Origin: Nocardioides sp. IC4_145
Lineage (GTDB): Bacteria; Actinomycetota; Actinomycetes; Propionibacteriales; Nocardioidaceae
Direction of reading: 5' to 3'
DNA: 64,000 bases
Assembly (NCBI RefSeq): GCF_011250565.1
Contig: NZ_JAANMS010000009.1
Coordinates: forward strand, 36,191-100,190
A program made the translations under genes and the position numbers. Each line of letters starts with the position of its first letter. Within the stretch, counting starts at the first letter, position 1. Shown here in pieces: positions 16,624 through 24,881 of the stretch. The notes below the pieces were generated by a model, which worked only from the letters and a program-made list of their open reading frames with translations, was not told the DNA's origin and ran no database searches.

Positions 16624-19139
16624 CGGGGCGCCCCGACCGGGATGGCCGAGCCGAGGACGACCGGGCCGCCGGGCTCGGCCGGCACCTGCTGGTCGCGCTC
16701 GACCCGGAACCCGATGTGCGGGTCGGGCACGTCCGGGGCGTTGACGAAGGACACGAACCGCGCGAGCTTCTCGGGGTCCTCCAACGTGTCGCGCCACTCG
16801 TCGCGGTAGCCCGCGACGTGCCGCGCCATCGCCGCCTCCAGCTCCGCGCCGAGGCCGAGCGCGTCGTCGACGACCACCTCGCGGACCCGGTCGAGCCCGC
16901 CGTCGAGGGAGTCGATCCACGGCGCGGTCCGCTGCAACCGGTCGGCGGTGCGGATGTAGTAGAGGAGGAACCGGTCGAGGTAGCGCACCAGCGTCTCGTC
17001 GTCGAGGTCGCCGGCGAGCAGCCGCGCGTGGGCGGGGGTGGCGCCGCCGTTGCCGCCGACGTAGAGGTTCCAGCCCTTCTCGGTGGCGATGATCCCGAAG
17101 TCCTTGGCCCGCGCCTCGGCGCACTCCCGCGCGCAGCCGCTGACGCCGCCCTTGAGCTTGTGCGGCGACCGCAGCCCGCGGTAGCGCAGCTCCAGGTCGA
17201 TCGCCATCCGGACCGAGTCCTGCACGCCGTACCGGCACCAGGTCGACCCGACGCACGACTTCACCGTGCGCAGCGACTTGCCGTAGGCGTGGCCGGACTC
17301 GAAGCCGGCGTCCACCAGCCGGCGCCAGATGTCGGGCAGCTGCTCCAGCCGGGCACCGAAGAGGTCGATCCGCTGCCCGCCGGTGATCTTGGTGTAGAGC
17401 CCGAAGTCGCGGGCGACCTCGCCGATGACGATGAGCCCGTCCGGAGTGATCTCGCCGCCCGGGACGCGGGGGACGACGGAGTAGGTGCCGTCGCGCTGGA
17501 TGTTGGCGAGGTAGGCGTCGTTGGTGTCCTGGAGCACCGCCCGTCCCTCGCCGAGCACGTGCCGGCCGAGCTGCGAGGCCAGCACCGACGCGACGGTCGG
17601 CTTGCAGACGTCGCAGCCGCGGCCGGTGCCGTGCGCGGCGACGACCTCGTCGAACGACGTGTGCCCGTGGACGGCGACCGCGTCGAAGAGCTCCTGCCGG
17701 GTCATCGCGAAGTGCTCGCACAGGCTGCGGTCGACGGTGCGGCCCTGGGACGCGTAGTAGTCCTCGACCACCTTCTTGACCAACGGCTTGCACGAGCCGC
17801 AGGTCGCGCCGGCCCGGGTGGTGCCGTCGCAGGCGGCGGCCGCGACGATGTCGGCCTTGCTGACGTCGTTGCAGGAGCAGACCTGCGCCTCGTCGGGCAG
17901 CACGACCTCCGCCCCACCGCCGCGGGCCGCCGGGAGGATCAGCTCCTCGGGGTTGTCGGGAAGCTCGATGCCGGAGCTGACCATCGGGCGGAGCACGCCG
18001 TACGCCGACGCGTCGCCGACCAGGATCCCGCCGAGCAGGCGGCGACCGTCCTCGGAGACCACGAGCTTCTTGTAGAGCCCGGCCACGGCGTCGGCCAGCA
18101 CCAGCTCCAGCGCGCCGTCCGTCGTCGCGAACGCGTCCCCGAAGGACGCCACGTCCACGCCCATCAGCTTCAGCTTGGTCGACATGTCGGCGCCCGTGAA
18201 CGCCCCGGCGCCGCCGAGCAGCGCGTCGACGACCACCTCGGCCATGGCGTAGCCGGGGGCGACCAAGCCGTACATCCGCCCGCCCGGCGCCGCGCACTCC
18301 CCCACAGCCCACACGTGCGGGTCGGAGGTGCGGCACTGCTCGTCGACCAGCACGCCGCCGCGCTCGGCCACGTCGAGCCCGGCCGCCCGGGCCAGCGCGT
18401 CCCGGGGCCGGATGCCGGCGGAGAAGACGACGACGTCGGCCTCGACGGTCTCCTCGCCGAGGTCCAGGCCGGCAGCCCGGCCGTCCCGCTCGACGACGGC
18501 CTCGGTCGCCACACCGGTGTGCAGCCGCAGCCCCAGCGCCTCGACGTGGCGGGCCAGCGTCGCGCCACCGGCGTCGTCGACCTGCACCGGCATCAGCCGC
18601 GGTGCCATCTCGACGACGTGGGTCTCCAGCCCGAGCCCGTGCAGCGCGTTGGCCGCCTCCAGGCCGAGCAGCCCGCCGCCGACGACCGCGCCGGTCCGAG
18701 CGCCGGCCGCGGCCTCGCGGATCGCCTCGAGGTCCTCGATCGTCCGGTAGACGAAGCAGCCGGGCAGGTCGTGCCCTGGGACCGGCGGCACGAACGGCGC
18801 CGCCCCCGTGGCGAGCACCAGCTCGTCGTACGCGAGCTCGCCGCCGTCGGAGAGGCGCAGGGTTCGAGCGGCCGGGTCGACCTCCTCGACGGTGGTGCCG
18901 AGCAGCAGCCGCACCCGCGGGTCGTCGTACTCGCCATCGGGCAGGAAGGACAGCGCCTCGGCGCCGACGTCGAAGAACGAGGTGAGCGCAACCCGGTCGT
19001 AGGCCGGCCGTGGCTCCTCGCCGACCACGACGACGTCGTGGGTCTCGGTCAGGCCGCGCTCGATCGCGGCCTGGACGAAGCGGTGGCCGACCATGCCGTG
19101 GCCGACGACCACGAGGGTCCTGCGCAGGTGGGGGCTCAT
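16620..19139 (-). CDS. nirB: Assimilatory nitrite reductase large subunit
   Basis: An 839-residue cytoplasmic flavo-sirohaem enzyme. Order of parts: FAD-binding (LVVVGHGMVGHRFV), NAD-binding (GAVVGGGLLGLEAANALHGL), a BFD-type [2Fe-2S] domain (CSCNDVSKADI and CGSCKPLV), a second Cys pair in CEHFAMTR and GCDVCKPT, then the sirohaem-[4Fe-4S] site with CVGSTWC and GCARECAEA. It reduces nitrite to ammonium with NADH and needs NirD. ATG 19139 is chosen because it starts the FAD domain and overlaps the upstream stop by four bases. Confidence 0.96.
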   Translation of the reverse strand: MSPHLRRTLVVVGHGMVGHRFVQAAIERGLTETHDVVVVGEEPRPAYDRVALTSFFDVGAEALSFLPDGEYDDPRVRLLLGTTVEEVDPAARTLRLSDGGELAYDELVLATGAAPFVPPVPGHDLPGCFVYRTIEDLEAIREAAAGARTGAVVGGGLLGLEAANALHGLGLETHVVEMAPRLMPVQVDDAGGATLARHVEALGLRLHTGVATEAVVERDGRAAGLDLGEETVEADVVVFSAGIRPRDALARAAGLDVAERGGVLVDEQCRTSDPHVWAVGECAAPGGRMYGLVAPGYAMAEVVVDALLGGAGAFTGADMSTKLKLMGVDVASFGDAFATTDGALELVLADAVAGLYKKLVVSEDGRRLLGGILVGDASAYGVLRPMVSSGIELPDNPEELILPAARGGGAEVVLPDEAQVCSCNDVSKADIVAAAACDGTTRAGATCGSCKPLVKKVVEDYYASQGRTVDRSLCEHFAMTRQELFDAVAVHGHTSFDEVVAAHGTGRGCDVCKPTVASVLASQLGRHVLGEGRAVLQDTNDAYLANIQRDGTYSVVPRVPGGEITPDGLIVIGEVARDFGLYTKITGGQRIDLFGARLEQLPDIWRRLVDAGFESGHAYGKSLRTVKSCVGSTWCRYGVQDSVRMAIDLELRYRGLRSPHKLKGGVSGCARECAEARAKDFGIIATEKGWNLYVGGNGGATPAHARLLAGDLDDETLVRYLDRFLLYYIRTADRLQRTAPWIDSLDGGLDRVREVVVDDALGLGAELEAAMARHVAGYRDEWRDTLEDPEKLARFVSFVNAPDVPDPHIGFRVERDQQVPAEPGGPVVLGSAIPVGAPR

Positions 19140-20545
19140 CGGGGGGTTCCTTCCAGCTGGGTGGTGCGGGTGCGGAGCAGCTGCCGGACCGCGTCGGAGC
19201 AGCCGCCGCAGCCGGTGGTGGCCCGGGTGGTGGCCCGGACCTCGTCGAGGGACGCGCAGGCGCGGACCGCGCCGGCGCTGACGCCGGCGCAGGAGCACAC
19301 CTCGGCGTCGTCGGGGAGCACGGCCGGCTCGGCCGCGGTGACGCGGTCGGGCATGAGCAGGTGGCCGGGCTCGGTCGGGCCGAGCACGGTGCCGCGGTCG
19401 TAGTGCTGGGTGATCAGGCCGATCCGGGAGAGGTCGCCGACGAGGGTCCCGGCGACGATCCGGCCGCCGCGGACCACGAGGCGCCGGTGCGAGCCGACGA
19501 CCGGGTTGGTCACCTCGACGACCTCGCCCTCGGCGGTGGTCGGGTCGCCGAGCACGGCGACGTCGAGGTCGGTGGCGCGCAGGCGGGCGACGACGCGCGA
19601 CCCGTCGTACGTCGCGTCCTCGCCGCGCAGGTGCCGGGCCAGCACGCCGGCCTGCTCCCACGCCGGCGGCACGAACCCGGTCGTCCGGTCGCCGCGCTGG
19701 GCGCAGTCACCGATCGCGGAGACCCGCTCGTCGCTGGTGCGCAGGTGCTCGTCGACGACGACCCCGCGGCGCACCTCGAGGCCGGCCCGGCGGGCGAGCG
19801 ACGTCGACGGTCGACCGCCGGCGGTCAGCACGACCAGGTCGGTCTCGAGCGTGTGCCCGTTGTCGAGCCTCAGGCGACAGGTGGGACCCTCGTCGACGAG
19901 CCGGACCGCCCGTGCCCCGGTGTAGACGTTCGTCCCGAGCCGGCGCAGCCCGCGCGCAAGCACGGACCCGGCGGCCGGGCCGACCTGGCTGCGCAGCAGG
20001 TGCTCGCCGCCCTCGACCACCTCGGTGGCCAGGCCGCGGACGGCCAGCGCGCGAGCGACCTGCAGGCCGAGCAGGCCGCCGCCGACCACGACCGCGCGGC
20101 GGGCGCCGGGCACGGCGGCATCGAGCCGGCGGCAGTCCTCGAGGCTGCGGAAGGCGTGCACCCGCTCGTCGAGCCGGCCGTCGACGCGGACGAGCCCGCG
20201 GATCGGCGGCAGCGTCGGGATGCTGCCGGTCGCCAGCACGAGTCGGTCGTAGGGCACCCGGCTGCGGTCCGCGAGCTCCACCTCGCGCTCGGCCCGGTGC
20301 ACGTCCACCACGCGGGTGCCGAGCCGCAGGTCGACCCCGTCGGGCAGTCGCATCGCGAGTGCCGCCGGGTCGTGGGTGCCCTCCAGCACGGCGGAGAGCA
20401 GGATCCGGTTGTACGGCGCGTGCGGCTCGTCACCGAGCAGCACCACCTCGTGCCGTCCGCCGGCCACGAGCAGCTCGGCCAGCCGCACCGCCGCCATCCC
20501 GGCGCCGACGACGACCACCCGCTCCCGCGTCCCCGGCCCGGTCAT
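19136..20545 (-). CDS. NAD(P)/FAD-dependent oxidoreductase with BFD [2Fe-2S] domain (nitrate reductase electron donor)
   Basis: A 469-residue flavoprotein related to the first half of NirB: FAD site VVVVGAGMAAVRLAELL, NAD site AVVVGGGLLGLQVARALAVR, second FAD motif SAIGDCAQR, and near the end CSCAGVSAGAV with GCGGCSDAV, a BFD-like [2Fe-2S] cluster. Its place between the molybdenum nitrate reductase and NirB suggests that it passes electrons from NAD(P)H to the nitrate reductase, as NasB-type subunits do. ATG overlaps the upstream stop by four bases. Confidence 0.85.
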   Translation of the reverse strand: MTGPGTRERVVVVGAGMAAVRLAELLVAGGRHEVVLLGDEPHAPYNRILLSAVLEGTHDPAALAMRLPDGVDLRLGTRVVDVHRAEREVELADRSRVPYDRLVLATGSIPTLPPIRGLVRVDGRLDERVHAFRSLEDCRRLDAAVPGARRAVVVGGGLLGLQVARALAVRGLATEVVEGGEHLLRSQVGPAAGSVLARGLRRLGTNVYTGARAVRLVDEGPTCRLRLDNGHTLETDLVVLTAGGRPSTSLARRAGLEVRRGVVVDEHLRTSDERVSAIGDCAQRGDRTTGFVPPAWEQAGVLARHLRGEDATYDGSRVVARLRATDLDVAVLGDPTTAEGEVVEVTNPVVGSHRRLVVRGGRIVAGTLVGDLSRIGLITQHYDRGTVLGPTEPGHLLMPDRVTAAEPAVLPDDAEVCSCAGVSAGAVRACASLDEVRATTRATTGCGGCSDAVRQLLRTRTTQLEGTPR

Positions 20546-22608
20546 GCGCGCACCGCGCACGAGCAGGCCTTGAACTCCGGCATCCGCGAGGAAGGGTCGA
20601 GCGCGTCGTTGGTCAGCCGGTTCGCGCCGACCCAGTGGAACGGCACGAACACCGTGTCGGGCCGGATGGTCGTCACCACGCGGGCGGGCGCCTTCAGCTC
20701 GCCGCGCCGCGTCGTCACCACCACCGGCTCCCCGTCGCGCGCGCCGATCCGCTCGGCAAGCAGCGGGTGCAGCTCCACGAACGGGCCGTCGTCGGGCAGG
20801 TCGCGGACGCGGCGGGTCTGGGCGCCGGACTGGTACTGCGCGAGCACCCGCCCCGTCGTCAGATGCAGGGGGTACGCCGCGTCCGGCTGCTCCGCGGCGC
20901 CGACGTGGTCGACCGCGACGAACCGCGCGCGGCCGTCCGGCGTGGCGAAGGCGTCCGCGAACAGCCGGGGCGTCCCCGGGTGGTCCGTGTCCGGGCAGGG
21001 CCAGAACACCCCGTGCCCGGCGCGGATCCGGTCGTAGGTGATGCCCGCGTAGTCGGCCCGTCCGCCCGCCGAGGCTCGCCCCAGCTCGGCGAAGACCTCC
21101 GCCGGGTCGGTCGAGAACGGCACCGGCGAGCCGAGCCGCTCCGACAGCCCGGCCATCACCTCGAGGTCGCTGCGGACCCCCTCGGGCGGGGCGACGGCCT
21201 GCTCGCGCAGCACCACCCGCCCCTCGAGGTTGGTCATCGTGCCGGTCTCCTCGGCCCACTGCGTCACCGGCAGCACGACGTCGGCCAGCGCGGCGGTCTC
21301 CGACATGACGATGTCGGCGACGACGAGCAGGTCGAGCGCGGCGAGCCGCTCGGTGACGTGGGTGGCGTTCGGCGCGGAGACCACGAGGTTGCTGCCCAGC
21401 ACGAGCAGCGCCCGGGCGCCGTCGTCGGTCCCGAGCGTGTCGAGCAGCTCGTACGCCGACCGGCCGGGGCCCGGCAGGGAGTCCGGGTCCACGCCCCAGA
21501 CGCCGGCCACGTGCGCCCGCGCCGCCGGGTCGTCGATCATCCGGTAGCCGGGCAGCTGGTCGGCCTTCTGGCCGTGCTCGCGGCCGCCCTGCCCGTTGCC
21601 CTGGCCGGTGAGGCAGCCGTAGCCGGCGCCGACCTTGCCGGGCATCCCGAGCGCGAGCGCCACGTCGATCCACGCCAGCACCGTCGCGGTGCCCTGGCTG
21701 TGCTGCTCGGCCCCGCGGGCGGTCAGCACCATCACCCGCTCGGAACCGGCGAGCAGGTCGGCCAGCTCCCTCAGCTGTGCGGCCGGCACCCCGCTGACCC
21801 GCTCGACCCGCTCCGGCCACCACGCGGCCACCGACCGGCGGACCGCGTCGTAGCCGGTGGTGCGCGTGGCGACGTACTCCTCGTCGACGGCGCCGGCCGC
21901 GTCGAGCAGGTGCAGCAGCCCGAGCGCGATCGGCAGGTCCGTTCCCGGGACCGGCTGGACGAACACGTCGGCGCGGTCCGCGGTCGGCGTCCGCCGCGGG
22001 TCGACGACGACCACCCGGCCGCCGCGCTCGCGGAGCCGGTCGAGGTGGCGCGCGGCCGGAGGCATGGTCTCGGCCAGGTTCGAGCCGACCAGCACGACCA
22101 CGTCGGCCTGCTCGACGTCGGCCAGCGGGAACGGCAGCCCGCGGTCGATGCCGAACGCCTGGTTGCCGGCCGAGGCGGCCGAGCTCATGCACCAGCGGCC
22201 GTTGTAGTCGACCTGGCTGGTGCGCAGCGCGACGCGGGCCAGCTTGCCGAGCTGGTAGGCCTTCTCGTTGGTCAGCCCGCCGCCGCCGAACACGGCGACC
22301 GCGTCCCTGCCGTGGGCCTCCTGCACGGCGCGGAGTCCTCCGGCGACCAGGTCGAGCGCCTCGTCCCAGCCAGCCGCGCGCAGCGCGCCGGTCGCGCGGT
22401 CGCGGACCAGCGGCGTGGTGAGCCGCTCGCGGTGGCCGTGCAGGCCGGTCGCGGTCCAGCCCTTGCGGCACAGCGCCCCCTCGTTGGCGGGGAACTCCGG
22501 CCACGGCTGCACCTCCAGCGCGCGACCGACCCGCTCCAGGGTCATGCCGCACTGGAGGCTGCAGTAGGGGCAGTGCGTGCGGGTGCCGGCCACCGAGGTC
22601 GGGGACAC
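20542..22608 (-). CDS. nasA: Assimilatory nitrate reductase catalytic subunit (molybdopterin oxidoreductase)
   Basis: A 688-residue cytoplasmic Mo-bisMGD enzyme. The N-terminus holds the [4Fe-4S] motif HCPYCSLQCGM with the fourth cysteine in ALCRKGW; then MGD-binding regions (AVFGGGGLTNEKAYQLGKLA, RWCMSSAASAGNQAFG, DVVVLVGSNLAETMPPAA) and a C-terminal molydopterin-binding domain (YPLHLTTGRVLAQYQSGAQT). It reduces nitrate to nitrite. No signal peptide, so assimilatory. Its GTG start abuts the narK stop codon directly with no base between. Confidence 0.93.
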   Translation of the reverse strand: MSPTSVAGTRTHCPYCSLQCGMTLERVGRALEVQPWPEFPANEGALCRKGWTATGLHGHRERLTTPLVRDRATGALRAAGWDEALDLVAGGLRAVQEAHGRDAVAVFGGGGLTNEKAYQLGKLARVALRTSQVDYNGRWCMSSAASAGNQAFGIDRGLPFPLADVEQADVVVLVGSNLAETMPPAARHLDRLRERGGRVVVVDPRRTPTADRADVFVQPVPGTDLPIALGLLHLLDAAGAVDEEYVATRTTGYDAVRRSVAAWWPERVERVSGVPAAQLRELADLLAGSERVMVLTARGAEQHSQGTATVLAWIDVALALGMPGKVGAGYGCLTGQGNGQGGREHGQKADQLPGYRMIDDPAARAHVAGVWGVDPDSLPGPGRSAYELLDTLGTDDGARALLVLGSNLVVSAPNATHVTERLAALDLLVVADIVMSETAALADVVLPVTQWAEETGTMTNLEGRVVLREQAVAPPEGVRSDLEVMAGLSERLGSPVPFSTDPAEVFAELGRASAGGRADYAGITYDRIRAGHGVFWPCPDTDHPGTPRLFADAFATPDGRARFVAVDHVGAAEQPDAAYPLHLTTGRVLAQYQSGAQTRRVRDLPDDGPFVELHPLLAERIGARDGEPVVVTTRRGELKAPARVVTTIRPDTVFVPFHWVGANRLTNDALDPSSRMPEFKACSCAVRA

Positions 22609-24114
22609 TCAGATCCCCGCCCGCGCCAGGCTGCCCGCACCGGTCCTGCGGCGGAGGAACACGGCGTACACGACGGCGGCGCAGACGACGTAGAACGCGG
22701 TGAAGACCGTGAACGCGCCCTTGGTGGCCGACATCGGGTCTGCGACCCACGGCGAGCTGAACGCGAGCGGGACGAGGAAGCCGCCGACCGCGCCGACCGA
22801 CCCGATGACGCCGATCGCGGCCGAGGCCTGCTTGGTCGCGGTGTCGAGCGCGGCAGCCCGCTGCGGCGTGCCGGGGGTGGTGGTCCGCTCGGCCTCGGTG
22901 CGCCAGATGGCGGGGATCATCTTGTACGTCGACCCGTTGCCGATGCCGGTCGCCGCGAAGACACAGAGGAAGAAGCCGAGGAACCAGGGGAACCACGAGC
23001 GGTTGTCGGTGGCGATCGCCGGGTCCTGGGCCGGGTTCGGCGTGAGCTGGGTGAGCGTCCACAGCACCGCGAGCGTGGAGACGATCATCGCGGCGAAGGC
23101 GCCGAGGGTGACCTTCGCGCCGCCCACCCGGTCGGCCAGCCAGCCGCCGAGCGGCCGGGTCGCGGAGCCGACGAGCGCGCCGAGGAAGGCGTAGTAGGCG
23201 AAGTAGATGCCGGTGCCGAGCGGGGCCGGGTCGGGCACCCAGAAGTTGAGCTTGATGAGCAGCGGCATCGCCGCGGAGTAGCCGATGAACGAGCCGAACG
23301 TCCCGATGTAGAGGAACGCCATCACCCAGGTCTGGCGGTGCCGCACCACCCGCAGCTGCTCGCGCGGCCGGGAGACGGCGGTGCCGAGGTTGTCCATCCA
23401 GCGCCAGGCGGCGAACGTCGCGACGACCGCCAGCCCCGCGTAGACCCAGGCCGCCCGCTCGAGGTGGACCCCGCCGTCGGAGGCCTGCACGAGCCCGAAG
23501 ATGCCCGCGCCGCCGACGATGACCGGCAGCAGGAGCTGGATCAGCGCGACGCCGAGGTTGCCACCGGCCGCGTTGAGGCCGAGGGCGGCGCCCTTCTTCG
23601 CGGCGGGGTAGAAGAAGTTGATGTTCGCCATCGACGAGGCGAAGTTGCCGCCGCCGAGACCGGCCGTCGCGGCGATCAGGCAGAAGACCCAGTACGGCGT
23701 CGCCGGCTGCTGCACGGCGTACGCGAACAGCAGCGTGGGCACCAGCAGCAGCGCCGCGCTCGCCATCGTCCAGTTGCGGCCGCCGAAGCGCGGCACCGCG
23801 AACGTGTAGGGCAGCCGCAGCAGCGAGCCGACCAGGTTCGGCAGCGCCACCAGCAGGAACAGCTGCTGCGCGCTGAAGTCGAAGCCCATCGACACCAGGA
23901 ACGCCGAGCTGACGCTCCAGATCAGCCAGACCGAGAACCCCAGGTGCTCGGCGAAGATCGACCACACCAAGTTGCGGCGGGCCACCGCGCGGCCGGTCGT
24001 CTCCCAGAACCCCGGGTCCTCGGGCCGCCAGTCGTCGACCCACCGGCCGGTACGCCGGGTGGGTGCTGCGGCCGCCGGCGCGGCCGCCACGGGCGGGGGT
24101 GCGGTCGTCGTCAT
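22609..24114 (-). CDS. narK: Nitrate/nitrite transporter, NarK family
   Basis: A 501-residue MFS transporter with about 12 membrane segments. It holds the nitrate signature GGGNFASSMANINFFYP and the paired segment IGSVGAVGGFLVPLAF. It imports nitrate for the reductases downstream and may export nitrite. First gene of the seven-gene operon narK-nasA-flavoprotein-nirB-nirD-hemD-cbiX. The N-terminal 25 residues are Ala/Pro rich and probably cytoplasmic. GAGGGT lies seven bases before the ATG on the minus strand, a weaker version of the leaderless -10 boxes seen elsewhere. Confidence 0.94.
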   Translation of the reverse strand: MTTTAPPPVAAAPAAAAPTRRTGRWVDDWRPEDPGFWETTGRAVARRNLVWSIFAEHLGFSVWLIWSVSSAFLVSMGFDFSAQQLFLLVALPNLVGSLLRLPYTFAVPRFGGRNWTMASAALLLVPTLLFAYAVQQPATPYWVFCLIAATAGLGGGNFASSMANINFFYPAAKKGAALGLNAAGGNLGVALIQLLLPVIVGGAGIFGLVQASDGGVHLERAAWVYAGLAVVATFAAWRWMDNLGTAVSRPREQLRVVRHRQTWVMAFLYIGTFGSFIGYSAAMPLLIKLNFWVPDPAPLGTGIYFAYYAFLGALVGSATRPLGGWLADRVGGAKVTLGAFAAMIVSTLAVLWTLTQLTPNPAQDPAIATDNRSWFPWFLGFFLCVFAATGIGNGSTYKMIPAIWRTEAERTTTPGTPQRAAALDTATKQASAAIGVIGSVGAVGGFLVPLAFSSPWVADPMSATKGAFTVFTAFYVVCAAVVYAVFLRRRTGAGSLARAGI

Positions 24115-24243
24115 GCCACCGACCCTCGGCGGCCGACGTTTCCCTCACGGCGAGCCCCGGGATCGCCGAGGTCAACTTGTCCTCACGACCTCACGGCCCT
24201 CACCACCTCACCGCGTGTCCACAGGCCCGCGCCGGCCGGGGGC

Positions 24244-24304
24244 GTAGTCCGTGACGTTTCGCAGGCCGGTCGGCCACCAGCGCCTGCCGAACGTCACGGA
24301 CTAC
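24244..24304. repeat. Palindromic GTAGTCCGTGAC element, copy 2
   Basis: GTAGTCCGTGACGTT is perfectly inverted as AACGTCACGGACTAC, and pairing continues to GCAGG/CCTGC after two mismatches, giving a 22-position stem around a 17-base loop. The core is identical to copy 1 at 8719. Unlike copy 1 it lies between two divergent promoters, where a terminator is not expected. Confidence 0.75.
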
Positions 24305-24436
24305 CCCGGCACCAGTCCCGGGACCAGCCGAGGCACGACCGTTCGTCGCGCCGGAACGACCGCTCACCGACGAGCGCTCGCCGCTCGGCGACGTGCCCGC
24401 GCGCGGCCCTGCCGGCGTGCCCGCGCGCACTCCTAC

Positions 24437-24452
24437 GGTGACGCCGATCACA
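24437..24452 (+). promoter_or_regulatory. Candidate Crp/GlxR binding site upstream of the acetate operon
   Basis: GGTGA-CGCCGA-TCACA matches the cAMP receptor consensus TGTGA-N6-TCACA at nine of ten defined bases. It lies 36 bases before the start of the DUF485 gene. Crp/GlxR control of acetate uptake and Acs is known in actinobacteria, and a Crp gene is in this window at 39318. Confidence 0.5.
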
Positions 24453-24488
24453 CCGTCGACCACACGAAGCCCACGGAAGGGGTCACCG

Positions 24489-24881
24489 GTGACCACACCG
24501 CCACCCGACGTGCCGGAGCAGGCGAGCCGCCACGACCCGGTCTACGACCAGCTGTCCGCCGCACCCGAGTTCCACGAGCTGCGCAAGCGCTACCGGGGCT
24601 TCGTGCTCCCGGCGACCGCCGCGTTCCTCGTCTGGTACCTGCTGTACGTCCTGATGTCGAACTACGCCGGCGACTTCATGAACACCAAGGTCATCGGCAA
24701 CATCAACGTCGCCCTGGTCTTCGGGCTGCTGCAGTTCGTGACGACGTTCGGCCTGGCTTTCCTCTACGCCCGCTACTCCGAGAGCAAGCTCGACCCGCTG
24801 GCCCGCCAGCTCAACGACGAGTACGTCAAGCAGCACGGCACCCACTCGCCGCGCCGCCACCACGAGGGAGGGTCCGCCTGA
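24489..24881 (+). CDS. DUF485 membrane protein
   Basis: A 130-residue protein with HDPVYDQLSAAPEFHELRKR, the usual DUF485 opening, followed by two membrane segments (GFVLPATAAFLVWYLLYVLM and the NVALVFGLLQFVTTFGLAFL region) and ARYSESKLDPLARQL. DUF485 proteins are encoded directly before acetate permease ActP and are thought to assist it. GTG 24489 is chosen as it follows a purine-rich stretch (GGAAGGGG) and starts just before the conserved part. Its stop shares one base with the ActP start (TGATG). Confidence 0.9.
   Translation: MTTPPPDVPEQASRHDPVYDQLSAAPEFHELRKRYRGFVLPATAAFLVWYLLYVLMSNYAGDFMNTKVIGNINVALVFGLLQFVTTFGLAFLYARYSESKLDPLARQLNDEYVKQHGTHSPRRHHEGGSA

Larger units (their letters stand above)
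24115..24488. other. Divergent regulatory region between the nitrate operon and the acetate operon
   Basis: This 374-base gap serves two divergent operons and holds no gene. Contents in order: CCTCAC at 24143, then four phased CCTCAC copies (24181, 24189, 24198, 24206), a GTAGTCCGTGAC palindrome (24244-24304), a direct repeat GTGCCCGCGCGC at 24393 and 24417, and a Crp-like site (24437-24452). I looked for a GlnR box for the nitrate operon and found no convincing one. Confidence 0.55.

Noticed and set aside
24115..24300. GlnR box controlling the nitrate operon
   Set aside because: Fragments such as GGGAAAC occur, but the GTnAC/GAAAC spacing of six bases is not met.
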